Shown here in pieces: positions 13,267 to 25,900 of a stretch of 64,000 nt of DNA; position 1 is the stretch's first letter; each line of letters opens with the position of its first letter. The stretch comes from Prinsepia uniflora (taxonomy: Eukaryota; Streptophyta; Magnoliopsida; Rosales; Rosaceae), in NCBI GenBank assembly GCA_032719365.1, contig CM064871.1, positions 62,942,416 through 63,006,415 on the forward strand, read 5' to 3'. The notes beneath the pieces are model-generated. The model was not told the origin of the DNA. It made no database searches and saw only the letters and a list, made by a program, of their open reading frames with translations. Both the position numbers and the translations under genes were made by a program.

Positions 13267-16200
13267 ACTTTGCTAGTCCCTTAGCAAATACTAAAATTAA
13301 ACTACAAATTCAAAACAAGTAACCTTTAACCATTTGTCTCAATATTTCATTATTACAATCATGGCATAAAAGATTTTCACTTAAAACATTTAAGCATATG
13401 GAATTCAAGAGTTAATACATTGTAACAAAATGTTTTAACAAGTAAGATAATGAGTAAATATGGTGAAATGGATCTCAACATGAATAAAACAAGTATGAAT
13501 CAACTCACAAGGATATGCACTCATAAGTTCACTCAATTTGTGAGGGTTTGTGTTTGCACTCAAAGTATGTGAGAAATACTCACATAATCGAAATGAAGTA
13601 CTTTTGCAAAATTTCAAACAAACACCTCAAGATAAAAACAAAACATACTTGCACAAATGAACCAAAACCATAAGCTTACTCAAGTGATTGACTCCACTAA
13701 TCAAAATTTACCATCTTAAGGATCATAAGGTCTTTATAAAGGTTGTAATGGGGCTAAGTTTAGAGGCAAGGAAAATATAGGACAAGTGGTGCTCAATTCG
13801 TTCCAAGACTCAATAGACTCCCAAAACGTATCATAGCTTCCCAACCTTAGTGCAATGATGTCAGTAATCCATCCTTTCGAACATAGGCCTAATTTCATCA
13901 TGTTGGGCCTCATAGTCATTCTTTGTGTCGGATTTACCAATGTAAGGGACTTAACTCAAACATTACATAACCAAACCTTATTACCTTGATCGAGACTCAA
14001 CTTTTTTTTTTCTTTTTTTTTTGATTTTTTTTTTTGAATTTTTTTTTTGAATTTTTTTTTATACCAAGGTAATAACATGTGTCAACAATACAACAAAGCT
14101 TGAGTCGATAAATCCAAATAATTCACATAAAAGTCTTTCCAACATCAATATTTTCTCTTTACACAATCATTATGTCTTCAACCGAGTTCTTGGAACAAGG
14201 GTAAAGGATGTCTATACTAAGCTCAAGTGTTTAGATAATCATGGTGATGAAAGAAAGGCTTAATGTGGGCTCGAAAGGGTTAAAACTAAGGAGGTCGCAA
14301 CTTGTGCGCACAAAATAGGGAACATGGATGTTTGAATTTGTGGTGTTAACCCTAATGCCTTAATCATTTCCAAAATCAGAGAGTTTATTGACTTAAAAGC
14401 TTTGAAAATCACATAGAATAAGTTCTAGTACTCTAGAGTTCATTAAAAGCTATGGCAAGTAGTTATGAGGCATATGTATATCAATTTAAACAAAGAACTT
14501 ATGAATCACTCATCAAAGATGTATATAAAGTTCTAAAGCTCACATAAGGTTCATATGATTCATACTTATCTTATCATGCTCGTTTATATGCCAATTTACA
14601 TGCATTATCTTCAAGTTATAACACTTAATCACAAAATATAAACAAACAAATTCAAGTTGTAGTGATTATCTTTATGGCCATAACATATTCATTTTTGTTC
14701 ATTTATATCATTGACAAGTTAAATGGCAACTTAAGACTCATAAAAACACTAAGTTAAAACAAAAAAATTCAAGAAAACAATTTTTTTTTTCATTTTTTTC
14801 ACCTTTTTTTTATAATTTTTTTCAATTTTTTTTTTGTTTTTTTTTTTGAACAATTAAAATTGTAAACCATTCCCCACACTTAAATTCTACATTGTCCTCA
14901 ATGTAGGAAAATACGAAGTAATTAAACATAGAATCAAAGTAAGGAAGATGATTTACGAAAATAATAGGAAAACATTAAATAAACAAAATAAAAGAGAGTA
15001 AAGGGTAGAGGATAGCAAATCTGTATTGATGACTCCTTCACATCCCGGGAACACATTGGGTTGCCTCCCAACAAGCGCTTGAAGTTTAACGTCCATCCAG
15101 CCTAGACAGAGATGCAAGTTAGTTAGTCAGAGATGTACGTTAGTCAAGAATGCAAATTAGATATGCAAATTGAAGTTAAGGATGCAATTTGAGTTAAAGA
15201 TGTAAGTTAAAGGAAGAGTGCAATGCAAGTTAAACTACATATGCAAATTAAGTGAAAATGCAAGTTAAATGAAAGATGAAATGCAAGTTAGAATGAAAGA
15301 TGCAAGTTAGTTACACTAAAGATGCAATTTAATTTTGTCATGACAAATAATGTAAATTAAGATATAAACATTATTTAAATGTCGGGGGAAGTCAAAGATA
15401 TATATGGTTCACATAGCTTCAAAGTTTAGATGGAGACTTATACGTCCGTGCGGCCCAAGTAAATATCTTGGATTAATTCAACTGTTTGGGCAAGTTCAAA
15501 AGTGACCAGGTTAGAAAGAATACACATAAGAGGCAGGGCTAATTTCTTAGACCAAAAACCCGTTATAAGTACCGTCTCTTGTCCTAGACATCACCCTCGA
15601 AAATTTCTTACTCCAGAGGAATTAAGATGACTCAAGTGTTAACAATTACCGTGGGTGAGAGTTAATAGAAGAGTCTTCGCCGATTAAAGATTAAAATCTA
15701 AACTTCGAAGCACAAGTGATCTACATATAGCCGAGACTAATGCATGAATGCAATAACTACTTACAAGTATGTTTTTATGCACAATTTACAAATATAACAT
15801 GACAATTACATATGAACAATTTATATAAGTATGAACAATTTATTTACAAGTATGGTTTCATTCACAAGTAATGATATTTACAAAACAAATTCTCATTAAC
15901 AAACTAATATATGTATAAGATTTATTTAACCATTGAGATTTACACTAACACAAAGTGAAGATAAGAAATTTAAATTTATTATTTTTTAAAATTTATGTTT
16001 TTTTTCGGAATTTAAAAAAAAATAAATGAAGATTTTTTTTTTTACGAATTTTATGATGTTTTTTTATTTACAAAAACAATATAAAAATAGAAATAAGGAA
16101 AAGTGAATAATTACTATAAGCATTTATGAACATTTAAAAAGAATGAACATTATGTACAAGTATGAACAAGAATAATATAACAAGTAAGAGAATTATAAAC

Positions 16201-16449
16201 AAACATAAATGAAAGTCTATTATGAACAAGTATGTATGTATATTATAAAATATAAAAGTTATGAACAAGTATAAAAGGTAACAAGTAACATATATACAAC
16301 ATTTATTTACAAGTATGAATTAACACTAACATAAAGCTAAGATAAGATTTTTTTTAATTTTTTTTTATTTACTTTGATTTTTTTTTAAATTTAAATTTAA
16401 ATTTTATCAAGACATAACCAAATAAATAATTACATAAGAATAAAATAAG

Positions 16450-16745
16450 TGTAATCAAAAAGTTAATGGAATAAAAAGTTAATGAAATAAAGTTAATGGA
16501 ATAAAAAGTTAGTGGAATAAAAAGTTAATGGAATAAAATTAATGGAATAAAAAGTTAATGAAATAAAAAGTTAATGAAATAAAAAGTTAATGGAATAAAA
16601 AGTTAGTGGAATAAAAGGTTAATGGAATAAAGTTAATGGAATAAAAGTTAATGGAATAAAAAGTTAATGGAATAAAAAGTTAGTGGAATAAAAAGTTAAT
16701 GAATAAATTTAAAGTTAAAGGAATAAAGAAAAAGTTTATGGAATA
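16450..16745. repeat. AT-rich minisatellite, about 15-17 bp unit
   Basis: About 18 tandem variants of AAAAAGTTAATGGAAT, with GTTAGTGG and GTTAATGA variants, follow each other. It lies inside the interior of the nested element. Confidence 0.85.
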
Positions 16746-17129
16746 AAATTAAAGTTAATGGATTAAAGAAAAAGTTAGAAAGTGTAAAGAAAAAAAAAAT
16801 TAAAAGTAAGGAAAAGTGAATATGTACAATATACATTTATGACAAGTATCAATTTTAATATGAACAAGTAAAAGTAAAAGTAAACAAATGAAATTAAATT
16901 ATGAACAAGTATCAATTTTAATATGAACAAATAAAAAAAAATTATGAACATTTATGAACAAGTATAAATTAGAAATTAAGAATAAGTAAAGTACGAGCAT
17001 TATAAACAAAAATAATAAGAACAATAATAAGATGGATAAATATAATATTAACAAAAGTAAAATTTATAAACAAGTATAATATGCACAATTTATATACATA
17101 CACTAACAAATTAAAAATGATTTTCAATT

Positions 17130-17147
17130 TCCCCGGCAACGGCGCCA
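17130..17147 (-). other. Primer-binding site, tRNA-Asp type
   Basis: TGGCGCCGTTGCCGGGGA on the - strand, five bases after the 5' LTR end. This 18-mer is the site known from Athila-type plant elements and complements a tRNA-Asp 3' end. Confidence 0.85.
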
Positions 17148-17152
17148 AAAAT

Positions 17153-18845
17153 TGACTACGCCCAAACTACGAATTAAATTAAACATGTAATCTGAGTGTT
17201 ATGCAATTTAAACCCTTTTTATGTAGATGTAGTATTGGTAAATAGGGATCGTTCTTAACCGGGGAAATTAGGGAACATTAATAATGTGTTAGTGGGAGAT
17301 GAATAAAAGAATAGTGAATTAAATAATTAAATAATCAAAGAATTAAATAATCAAAGAATTAATAAATTAAATAATAGATGAATAAGAGAATAAAGAAATA
17401 AGAGAATCAAAGAATAAAGAATTAAAGGAATAAAAGAATAAAAGAATAAAAGAATAAAGAATAAAAGAATTAAAAGAATAAAAGAATAAAAGAATAAAGA
17501 AGGGGGGTTTTGAAAAGATTTATAAACTAAATGAAAGAAAACACTAATTAAGAATTAAAATGCAAATGCTCATGCTAATTGGAACTTACAAACCATAGAG
17601 TAGTTTCATAGACAAAACCCACACTTTTACGTAAGTAATTTCGAATTAACAATCACATTATTTAAACTACTCCTAAAAATAGACTTATTTCTAACATTTT
17701 GCTCATAATAAACCAATCACGAAATCCTACCTTCATCATCTCAAATACTTACATACATCTTTCAATATTATAAATGCATCAACCATTAATGTGCGTCAAA
17801 CATCAATATGCTTCAAACATTTACAACATGATTTACCTTAAGTTTATAATTAAATGCGCCGACATCGATCAACATTTAATCTCTTCAATTCTACTCTAAG
17901 TGCACCGACAGCGGATAAAACACTTAACATCAAATTGAAGTTTAAGCACTAAAACATATGAAGTAAAAGAAATTCAAAAAGTAAAACACATGGAGATTGC
18001 ATTCTTACTTACAAATATTAGAAAGAAAATACCAAGAACAATAGTAAAGAAGAAATGAAAATAACATAAAAATAACATAAATTACGAATAAGAATTAAAA
18101 GAAAACTAATTAATAAGAAAATCTTCAAGAAGTAAAAATGGTCCCCAAAAATGTTTCTCAAAAGAGAGAAACAAAAGAACTAACTAAGAACTAAGAACTA
18201 AGAACTAAGAAAGAAATGGAAGAATGAAACTAATTGGGGACTCCCAAAATACAAGAATTGAATCCCTATTTATAGGTGAAAAAAGCTATCAAAAATAATA
18301 TAGAAATAAAATAAAAAATGTGGAATAATCGAATGATGAGTAATAAAGATTTGTGATGATGTTTAGAAGTGGTTTGAGTTGTAAAGTTGAAAAATTGGGT
18401 TGGAAAGTGGCTTGAAAAATCAGAAAAATATGAGAAAGTGGAGCAGTTTTGGAGTGGGTTGAACACGTTGGGCTGTGCAGGATTTGGGCTGAGTTGGTTG
18501 CACTGTAGATTGGGCTGAAGGCTGAAGCAGGTTGGGCCTGGAGCTGAAGCAGGTTGGGCCTGGAGCTGGGCTGCTACTTGCTTTGGGCTGCAGAAGAATG
18601 AAAAAATGGTTTGGGCTGCAAAATTAATTAGTAATATTTCCCCGAAATTCGTCCATAATTTATTCGTTATAATTTCGATCGGGACGATTCTTTCGCCAAA
18701 ATACTCCAAATTACAAACTTTATTTATTTAAATAAAAATAACACAAAATAAATTAATTTATCTATTTATTTAATATTTTAATATTAAAAGTCAAGTATAA
18801 AGGGTATAAAATAATATAAAATAATGCTTATTTGAGGACCTATCA
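17153..18845 (-). repeat. 5' LTR of the nested element
   Basis: Runs from TGACTACGCC to GGACCTATCA on the + strand, 1693 bp. It is near-identical to 11553-13249. A 147-codon open frame here (151 in the other LTR) is Ser/Phe/Gln-rich, unlike known proteins, and probably due to composition. Confidence 0.92.
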
Positions 18846-19472
18846 ATCCACATTCACCAGATCAAAGCACAATTCCATATTTAATGTTATTGGTCCCTGG
18901 GCCCCACATAGGACATCTGGCCCAATCAGGATAAGCCACGTGTCCTTGCCTCGAAATGCGTGCATAATGTAATCAAACTTCCGTGACCCGTAACTTTCCC
19001 ATCCGAAGTCCGATTTCGACGTGCCGCCTGTCGTCGTACTCAGGGCATCGAGACCTTCCTAACGGTCTTTGGCCCTCGGCCATCGGACCCCCCGATCTAA
19101 AGGTCAACATTTTTCCTTATTTCATCCAAATTACGAAAATTCCTCTGGACTTCCGAACGTCATAACTCTCACCTCGAACGTCGAAATCGAACGTGCCACC
19201 TGTCTATGAATTCGTGACGTCCCAAACTACGTCACGGTCATTGGTCAAAGTACATTTGACCGCCCGAATAAAAGTCAACGTTTCACCCACGACTAGGGGC
19301 AAAACGGTCATTTCGCCACGTTCGTCCGATTCCACCCAACTAATCACCGATTAACCCCCGTTAATCATGGTTAGTTACCAATCTAATCCCGAATTCCGGG
19401 ATGGGTTGTTACAATTCCCCCTCGCAAGAATGTGGGATTGTTCACCGTTCCCTTCAGGACACGGGTCTTACA

Positions 19473-20480
19473 AGCTATTTTTCAAATTTTAAAGTTGAAA
19501 AAAATTATATGCTTGTGATTTCATTTGTCTTCATATTGAAATTTTGGACGAGCCATTTCCATTTATTTATTTCAATTGTTGGTGTATATATTCTTATTTT
19601 TTAATTAGCCTAATCTAATGTCTCACATACTAAAACCAATTATATATGTTCAAAATTCAAACCCAAGAATACTTTTCCATGAGTTTTAGATGGAAACCAT
19701 AAGATTTGTTGTTGTTTTGTTGTCTGTCGTAGTTCCCAATATAATTAGTTGATTCATTGGCCATTACAAACGTATGAAAAAAGTAGGAAGTGACTAATAC
19801 TAGGCCACACGAAATATGTTTGATTATGAAAAGGGAATGTAGGATTTGGAATACAAGACACTTGGGTAAATAGTAAATGCATGGAAGAATATATGTACTA
19901 TTTACCGGTACTTTCCTGGTATATATAACGATTTGATGCGTAGTGTCATTAGTGCCTATTAATATAATGATAATAATTAGGATTCTTAATTAAGTAAGTT
20001 GTATGGAGGGTTAGTTTGTGTTTGTGAGAGCCAGATGATTGTATTGTATAATTTGTATAGGTATGTTAGAGTTTCTACCATCTTTGGGCCAAAAAGGGTT
20101 ATATTGGGTTGGGGTTAGGCTTTGGGTTGTATTGGTTTTCAGTGGGTTTAGCTCTTTTAGGTTATTTGGGCTATTATAAAAAATGGATTTGGGTGCGTTT
20201 AGTGCCTTTAGGTTATTTGGGCTATATATTCGGGCTTACAGACTGGGCTTATATGGGTGGGTCGGGTTGGACTTACTGGGCCCAAGCCTATCGGGTTTAA
20301 ACACCCTAAGTCCAAGTCCAACCCGCTAACTCTCAGGTCGGGCTGGCCCACAACCCATAGTGAGCTAGGCCGAGTTTTGTCCACCCGGCCTATCGAGCCC
20401 CCATAAGCCCATGGACTTTTGGGCCAAATGTTGACGGCTATCACACCATACACTCGGAAGGGAAATCCAGTCACACATAT
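19473..20480. other. Non-genic host DNA with a GGGCC-rich inverted-repeat patch
   Basis: 19478-20084 is AT-rich single-copy-looking sequence that continues the host DNA from 1609. 20085-20460 is rich in GGGCC and GGGTT words. It contains CGGGTTGGACTTAC (about 20256) and its near complement TAAGTCCAAGTCCAACCCG (about 20304), which could fold. Probably a non-autonomous DNA element related in composition to 1385-1609; no ends defined. Confidence 0.35.
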
Positions 20481-20499
20481 GAACAACTATCAATTTTAT

Positions 20500-20876
20500 G
20501 TCGCTTTCAAAAACCTTTATAACGAGGTGAATTGTTTGATTTCAGCTCCACCATCACTGAAGCTGCACTCAACTTGTTCTATCGATTAGAACCACAAATG
20601 ATCGACTCCACATGATATTTTTGAACCAGTTCATGATCTAGACAAATCAATTGCTAACCACGTATTGATTGCTTTTTGTACTCAAGGACCCACCAGTAGC
20701 TTAACGATAGATAAATAATGAGTTCTTTGACTGAGCATTTTCCTATTAGACCCCCAAGGAAATGGAGTCTTAATTGTGGAGGCAACATATGATTTTTCGA
20801 ATGCCTATTGAGAGTTGTACCCTTGACTAACAATAACCAAATTTCGGGGACAAAATTTTCCTTAAGGGGTGTAGAA
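20500..20876 (+). pseudogene. Remnant of the 3' end of a chromovirus polyprotein and its purine tract
   Basis: Just before the LTR at 20877 the + strand reads ATTTCGGGGACAAAATTTTC then TTAAGGGGTGTAGAA, the usual end-of-pol and purine-tract context of plant chromoviruses. Upstream codons give a broken peptide (GCAACATATGATTTTTCGAA region) compatible with the chromodomain-type tail after integrase, with stops. Nothing longer is recoverable by eye. Confidence 0.45.
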
Positions 20877-21266
20877 TGATACATCCTATATCTAAAACAC
20901 GAATTGTAAATTTAGGGTTTAGGGCTCGAGTTGGATTGATTAACGGGGTTGGTCCTTGTGAATTTTGGTTTCGGGGCCTAAACCCATAACACAAATTCCA
21001 TATTTAGATAGGCCTTAGTGACTCTTAGCTAAAGCCCAAGCGCAACCATTGTTTATTTGTTGGAAGCTCAAAGGGTTGGCCCAAGCCTTTGTGGGTACTC
21101 TTTTAAAAGTTGAATTGACTAGTTAGGCCCAAAGTTAGAAGCCCAAATCCATACCCATTTTTTTGTCACTGAGTCTACCCAACCCAATCACCTATATCGA
21201 ACATGAAAGAAACTAGCATGCCTCGGTCAACATGCCTTTACGGAATTTCTAGGCCTGGGTGTGTCA
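20877..21266 (+). repeat. Short LTR (390 bp) between a purine tract and a primer site
   Basis: Begins TGATACATCC after the purine tract and ends GGGTGTGTCA before ATTGGGTACCAGAGCATGA, a tRNA-Met-type primer site with one change. An LTR bounded by a PPT on the left and a PBS on the right is what remains of two elements sharing one LTR, or of a recombined tandem. Confidence 0.65.
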
Positions 21267-22400
21267 ATTGGGTACCAGAGCATGATTCTAGGAGGTGTCA
21301 TTAGTTTTCAGACACTTGATGATCATACGACTTGATTTCTGATGTTAGTGCCACTCCTCGAATTGTTAGTTACACCTTTTAACTTAGTTGTAATTCAGTT
21401 TTCCACAAGTTAATCAAAGTTGTCTTAACTCTTGTTGCCCTTAGTTACAAAATTTAGTTATACTCACTTCTGTCGAATTTTGCGTTCGGGCGGTGTTTAT
21501 GAGCTTGGTGCTCGTATGGGTGGTGTGAACGAGTTATTCGACGATGATTGAGTTGAACTCACGGTTAATCGATGAACTTGTTTGACGGTTTGCCTTATGG
21601 AAAAATTTCTCGTATCGTCTTGTGTGCCCGGTTGACTTTGTTAATTGAAGTTTTTGGAAACCGCTACATTAGCACCAACTAGTGAAGTCGTCCTCTTCAG
21701 GACCCTGAAATCCTCTTTTGGGATTCTTACGAGGGTTTTCGCAAGTAATCTTCTTCATGGATTTGTGATTCCTTAAAGGCTACGGTGCAAATTATTTCTT
21801 AATTATTGTGTTCGAGAGACTTCTACCTCGGATCGAGATCTGGAAACTTTTGTAGGTTTCTTATTGTCTAAACGTTGTGGAGCTCCCAGTATTTTGGGAG
21901 ACAAATTTCTTAATCACACCCTTATTTGTTCTCTAGGATTTGTAGTGGTTGCACCATTAGATTGGGAAATCCTACCATCATTTTGTAGTTGTATGACCCA
22001 AAATTTCGTAGTACGAACCTTGGAGACATTCCAAATTTTGTGGTTTAAATGTTACTGCTTGACATGTTTTCATTTTGAGAATCGCTCTAAACTGGGTTAT
22101 TTCCTCTTCCGGTGTTTTAAACGGGTTATTGGATTTTCTACATAATTTGGCCTTACCATTTCTTGTATTTTACTTTTCACCTCATTTTGGTTTATCCAAC
22201 GAATTCTAGGCAATGTGATAGTACCACATTTTGTATTGTGAAACATCCTGACACCGTCTACATTTGCCTAGCTTGGTTGAAGGTTTTCTCTTACGACTTG
22301 ATTTTCAATCTTACTTAATCATGCATTTCTACAACCGGGGGTCACGCCTCCTATTTGTTGCCTTTGCTCAAATTTTTTAAAACACAAGTTTTGGAGACGT
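21267..22400 (+). mobile_element. Retrotransposon leader region, + copy of an inverted pair
   Basis: Starts at the primer site after the 390-bp LTR. About 1.1 kb matches the reverse complement of 30350-31510 along its length, for example the GTGAAGTCGTCCTCTT region near 21683 and TCTACAACCGGGGGTCACG near 22330. No conserved frame. The two copies have diverged clearly. Confidence 0.7.
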
Positions 22401-22947
22401 TCTCAGTTACTACTTTTAACCTTTTGAGAATAGCTCAGTTTTGATAAATTTTGTTTCCCCGCAGATTTTGTAAACGTTTTAACGTTCCTTAACTTAATTT
22501 CATATTTTGGCACTTGTGCCTCGTTTCACGTACTCAATTTTGGCCTTACGGTTTTTCCTCATCTAGTTTTGGACATTTATGTGTCCTTGTGATTTAAACA
22601 AGACTGAGACTCATCCACTTCGAATGTTTTTGGAAAGGAAATTTCATGATCATTGAGTCTTAACTTTGGTTTTCGAAGAACAATTATTTTCAATCTGACG
22701 ACTTTGACTTTAGGTGGGCTTTTGTATTCAGAGCGTTTTGGGATGTGAAGTGTTTAATGTTGAATTTGAGTGAGAATTGAAGAAATTAGTCATCATCGGA
22801 TTCAGGGAAAATTTTCGGCGAAAATCTCAGAATTTGGCCATCGTGTGTGGTGGCGGTGCGGTGGTCCGATCACCGCCTCTGGTGAAGCTCCATTAACGGT
22901 GGGTCAACAGTCATCTGTCAGTTAATTGTTAGTCGTCCGTTAATCCT
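22401..22947. other. Unassigned non-genic sequence
   Basis: Continues from the leader region with no recognisable coding. The last 150 bases (GGTGGCGGTGCGGTGGTCCG) are GC-rich. Ends at the solo LTR boundary. Confidence 0.4.
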
Positions 22948-25900
22948 TGTCAGGACCCGTACTAATCCCCCCAGGATTAACGCGGGACGGCCCTGATCCC
23001 GTCTGACACAGAGTGTCAGACAAGCGAATTTCCGATCTTAGTCCTCTCGGGCCATCAGAGTACGCAAGGATCCGGAGGAGGTATGTGATATCTCGATCTC
23101 TGCTACAGTCCGCACCCGCTGTCAACCTGAAGGGCGGTCAAAACATTAAAAGCTGTGAGTGGACAAAACAAGAGTTTATAAAAACAATTCATAAGAAAGA
23201 AATTTGTAACCTTCACTAAAACTCATGCATGCATTCGAAAACCATTTAATAAACAGAACCATATGTGGGAACTAAGCCCAAAACCATAACCGAAAGAATC
23301 ATAAAGAACTAACCACACGGGCCACTGCCCAAATCCATAAAGAAACCAACCATACAGGCCACTGCCCAAATTCATACAGGACTCAACCCAAAACCTATTC
23401 ACATCACATATCATATATCATACATACATATAATCACACAACCAATCTTGTCACGGTTTCCAAAGTTACGCGCGTGCTACCCGGGGCCTCAAGCCCAAGT
23501 CTCTCAGGGTATTAGGTTAGTGTCCGTAGACCAATGACCCTCCCTGAGGTTATAATACAAGCCCTCCTGAGAGTAAGGAACCCAACGGGGGCGACTCCAC
23601 TCAGTCAGTGCTCCGTGACTACTTCGGGGTCCACCTAGGCCAACGACCCTTCACGGAGGAGACATTCCAAGTAAAGGAAGGTATATGAATATATATATAT
23701 ATATATAGAAAACATCCTTAAGACCTTTCAAGGGATTCATGCCGGGTCCCCATAAACCGTCATGATCCATAAAAACCTTTCAAGGGTTCATGCCGGTCCT
23801 CATAAACTGTCATGAACTTGGAAATCCATTTAGGGTCCCCGACCCGAAATCATAAACGTAAAGTAACTGGGTCTCGTGCCCGAACACATGACTCAACTGG
23901 GCATCATGCCCGATATCTCAGGGTCAGTCACGACTCCGATCGTAGTGATGCGTGCAACCATCCATCTGGGACCGCCCTCAATCCTGGTATGTCGCCGTGA
24001 ACGAATCAACCGACGCGACCACTGCTAGATTATGGAGCACTCATCACCGATCGATATCCTGAACCGTCAGCACTTCGAAGTCGAGCCTCCATCGGCTGCC
24101 CGACAACAGATCGTGCATTGGGACCTCTCCGGAAGGAACATATCCTAGTCTGGAGGCGAGCGTCATATCGTCCGTCGCCGTGCACAAAGCACTCGCCGCG
24201 ACTACGATTCAGACCCGTAGGTCACCAATATGGTCATATTGCCTAGAAAAAATCAAATGGGTCTCATGCCCGAGTTTATCCTTTTGAGATCCAAAACCAT
24301 TTCATAGAACCCAACAAGAAAGTACAATCCTGTATCGGCACCGTATAAGGCTGAAACCTCAAAATACGTGCCAATATGTAACCACACACAAATGCACTCA
24401 TGGAATCATCAAACAAGTATTAAAACACATAATAAAAATTTATGCATGCATCAATTTAAAAAACCAAGGTCCACTCACAGACCATCCGAGCTGCCGCCTC
24501 GATACATGTGTCATACGGCTCTCCCGAGCCAATCGTCGTCACCGGGACTCCCATACCTGTCCAAATTGTAATAGAGGGTTACTAACTACTTAAATAACCC
24601 CTAACGAAAGCCCCGTAATTTTTTGGAATTTTTAACTATTTTTAATTCCTATCCTAAACCTTCGGACACCCTGAAACCTATCGAAACGATGTCCGATTGA
24701 CATGAAACCAGTCCCAAAATGTTCGTTACATCGAATATATGATTTTACATGTTGAAAACATTCCAAAAATGTGGGCCACGTGCCCTAAAGCACCCCGAGA
24801 AGCTCCTGCGCGTGGGCCTCACGCGCCAGGACACTGTACACGCGTCTTCGACCTCTAGCCGGTTCGAACCAGCGTGACCAGTCCAGGTCCATATCTTGTT
24901 ATTTTTTCGTCCTTTTTCTTCCTTCTTTCCACCAATCTTCCTATTTTGATCTTATGAATCTAAATATATAAAGAAAACCATCCAAAACCTACAAGAATCC
25001 ATTGAACCGATTTCCCCTTTTCGGTCCAATACTTCCATTTTTGTTCTTAGGCTTCACAGCCACCAAACCCCATCAAAAACCTTCTCTATACCTTCTAAGC
25101 AACCTAATAACCACATTACAGTCACCAAAAACCAAGCTTAACGTCACAAATCGAATTTAAAATGGAAAAAAAAGGAGCAAACCGAGTACCTTTGTTGGGT
25201 TTGCCTCCTCCACGCCGCCGTCTACGGTGGTTCAGGCTTCCTGCAGCCTCCACCAGTCCTCAGTCTCTCTCCACCTCCATCTCAGGTTGAACCAAGTGAC
25301 GGGGAATGGTTTGGGTTGTACAGAGGTGAAGAAATGGGGAGATCGGGTTTTTGGGTTTGGTTGGATTGGTTTTGACAGGACCCATCCCAATCCCCCTGGG
25401 ATTAACGCGGGATGACCTTGCTCCCGTCTAACACGAAGTGTCAGACAAGGGATATTTCCAACCTTTGCCCTCCCGGTCTATCAGAGTACGCCAGGATCTG
25501 GAGGAGGCATGTGATATCTCGATCTCTGCTATAGTCCACATCCGCTGTCAACCTGAAGGGTATTAAAAACAGAAAGACTGTGAGTGGACAAAAATAAAGA
25601 ATTTATAAAAACATTTCATCGAAGACCTTTATACCCTCCACTAAAAAGCATGCATGCATAGTAAAACCATTTATTCAAACACATATGTTAAAACATCCAT
25701 AATTAGGGTCACAGCCCCAAAATTCTGTAGATACAAGTTATACGGGCTCCTGCCCAAAACCATTTACAGAAAACCATAACACAGTGAACATATGAGGGAT
25801 CTCAGCCCAAATCCATTTATCATTGTAAACACAATTTTCCAAAACCAATTGAAATCATGTTTATCCATTATATTCATATCCAGAACCTGTCACGGTAAAA

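Larger units (their letters stand above)
13250..17152 (-). mobile_element. Non-coding interior of the nested element
   Basis: 3.9 kb, strongly AT-rich, with T/A homopolymer clusters at 14000-14060, 14780-14850 and 15970-16070. No long open frame occurs in either direction. The 15000-15660 part is less AT-rich, includes CATCCCGGGAACACATTGGG and GAAGTTTAACGTCC, and is the likeliest remnant of older coding sequence, but I recognise no domain. Confidence 0.8.
11553..18845 (-). mobile_element. Complete non-autonomous LTR retrotransposon, Athila/Tat-like signals, no coding capacity (7.3 kb)
   Basis: Two LTRs (11553-13249, 1697 bp; 17153-18845, 1693 bp) enclose 3.9 kb, with perfect TSD ATCCA (11548-11552 and 18846-18850). 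On the - strand the primer site TGGCGCCGTTGCCGGGGA follows the 5' LTR and a GTGTGGGGGTATT purine tract precedes the 3' LTR. The interior is AT-rich with long T and A runs, a minisatellite and no gag-pol frame. The near-identical LTRs and its position inside another young LTR make it the youngest datable insertion here. Mobilisation must have been in trans. Confidence 0.92.
1879..19413 (-). mobile_element. Complete non-autonomous chromovirus-like LTR retrotransposon with giant LTRs (about 10.2 kb without nested insert)
   Basis: Two near-identical LTRs of about 3.69 kb (1879-5569; 8424-19413 without the nested element 11553-18845) flank a 2.85-kb interior. TSD ATTCC is perfect (1874-1878 and 19414-19418). 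Read on the - strand the order is 5' LTR starting TGTAAC, tRNA-Met-type primer site, interior, purine tract, 3' LTR. These signals are typical of plant Ty3/gypsy chromoviruses of the Tekay/Del type. No gag, protease, reverse transcriptase or integrase frame is present, so it must have moved using enzymes of a partner element. LTRs longer than the interior fit the LARD class. Confidence 0.9.
8424..19413 (-). repeat. 5' LTR of the 1879-19413 element, split by a nested element
   Basis: Segments 8424-11552 and 18851-19413 together give about 3692 bp, equal to the other LTR. The gap is the 11553-18845 insertion plus one copy of its duplication. The element is on the - strand, so this copy would hold its promoter; the nested insertion lies in what would be the U3 half. 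Confidence 0.9.
1610..19472 (-). mobile_element. 323-bp solo LTR (TGTTAGGACCC...GGGTCTTACA), interrupted by a later element
   Basis: Segments 1610-1878 and 19419-19472 form one LTR. It begins TG, ends CA and is flanked by the perfect 5-bp duplication AGCTA (1605-1609 and 19473-19477). The same LTR type at 31511-31769 has a tRNA-Met-like primer site on its left, which sets the - orientation. No internal region is present, so this is a solo LTR from recombination. The element 1879-19413 inserted into it later, with its own duplication ATTCC. Confidence 0.85.
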
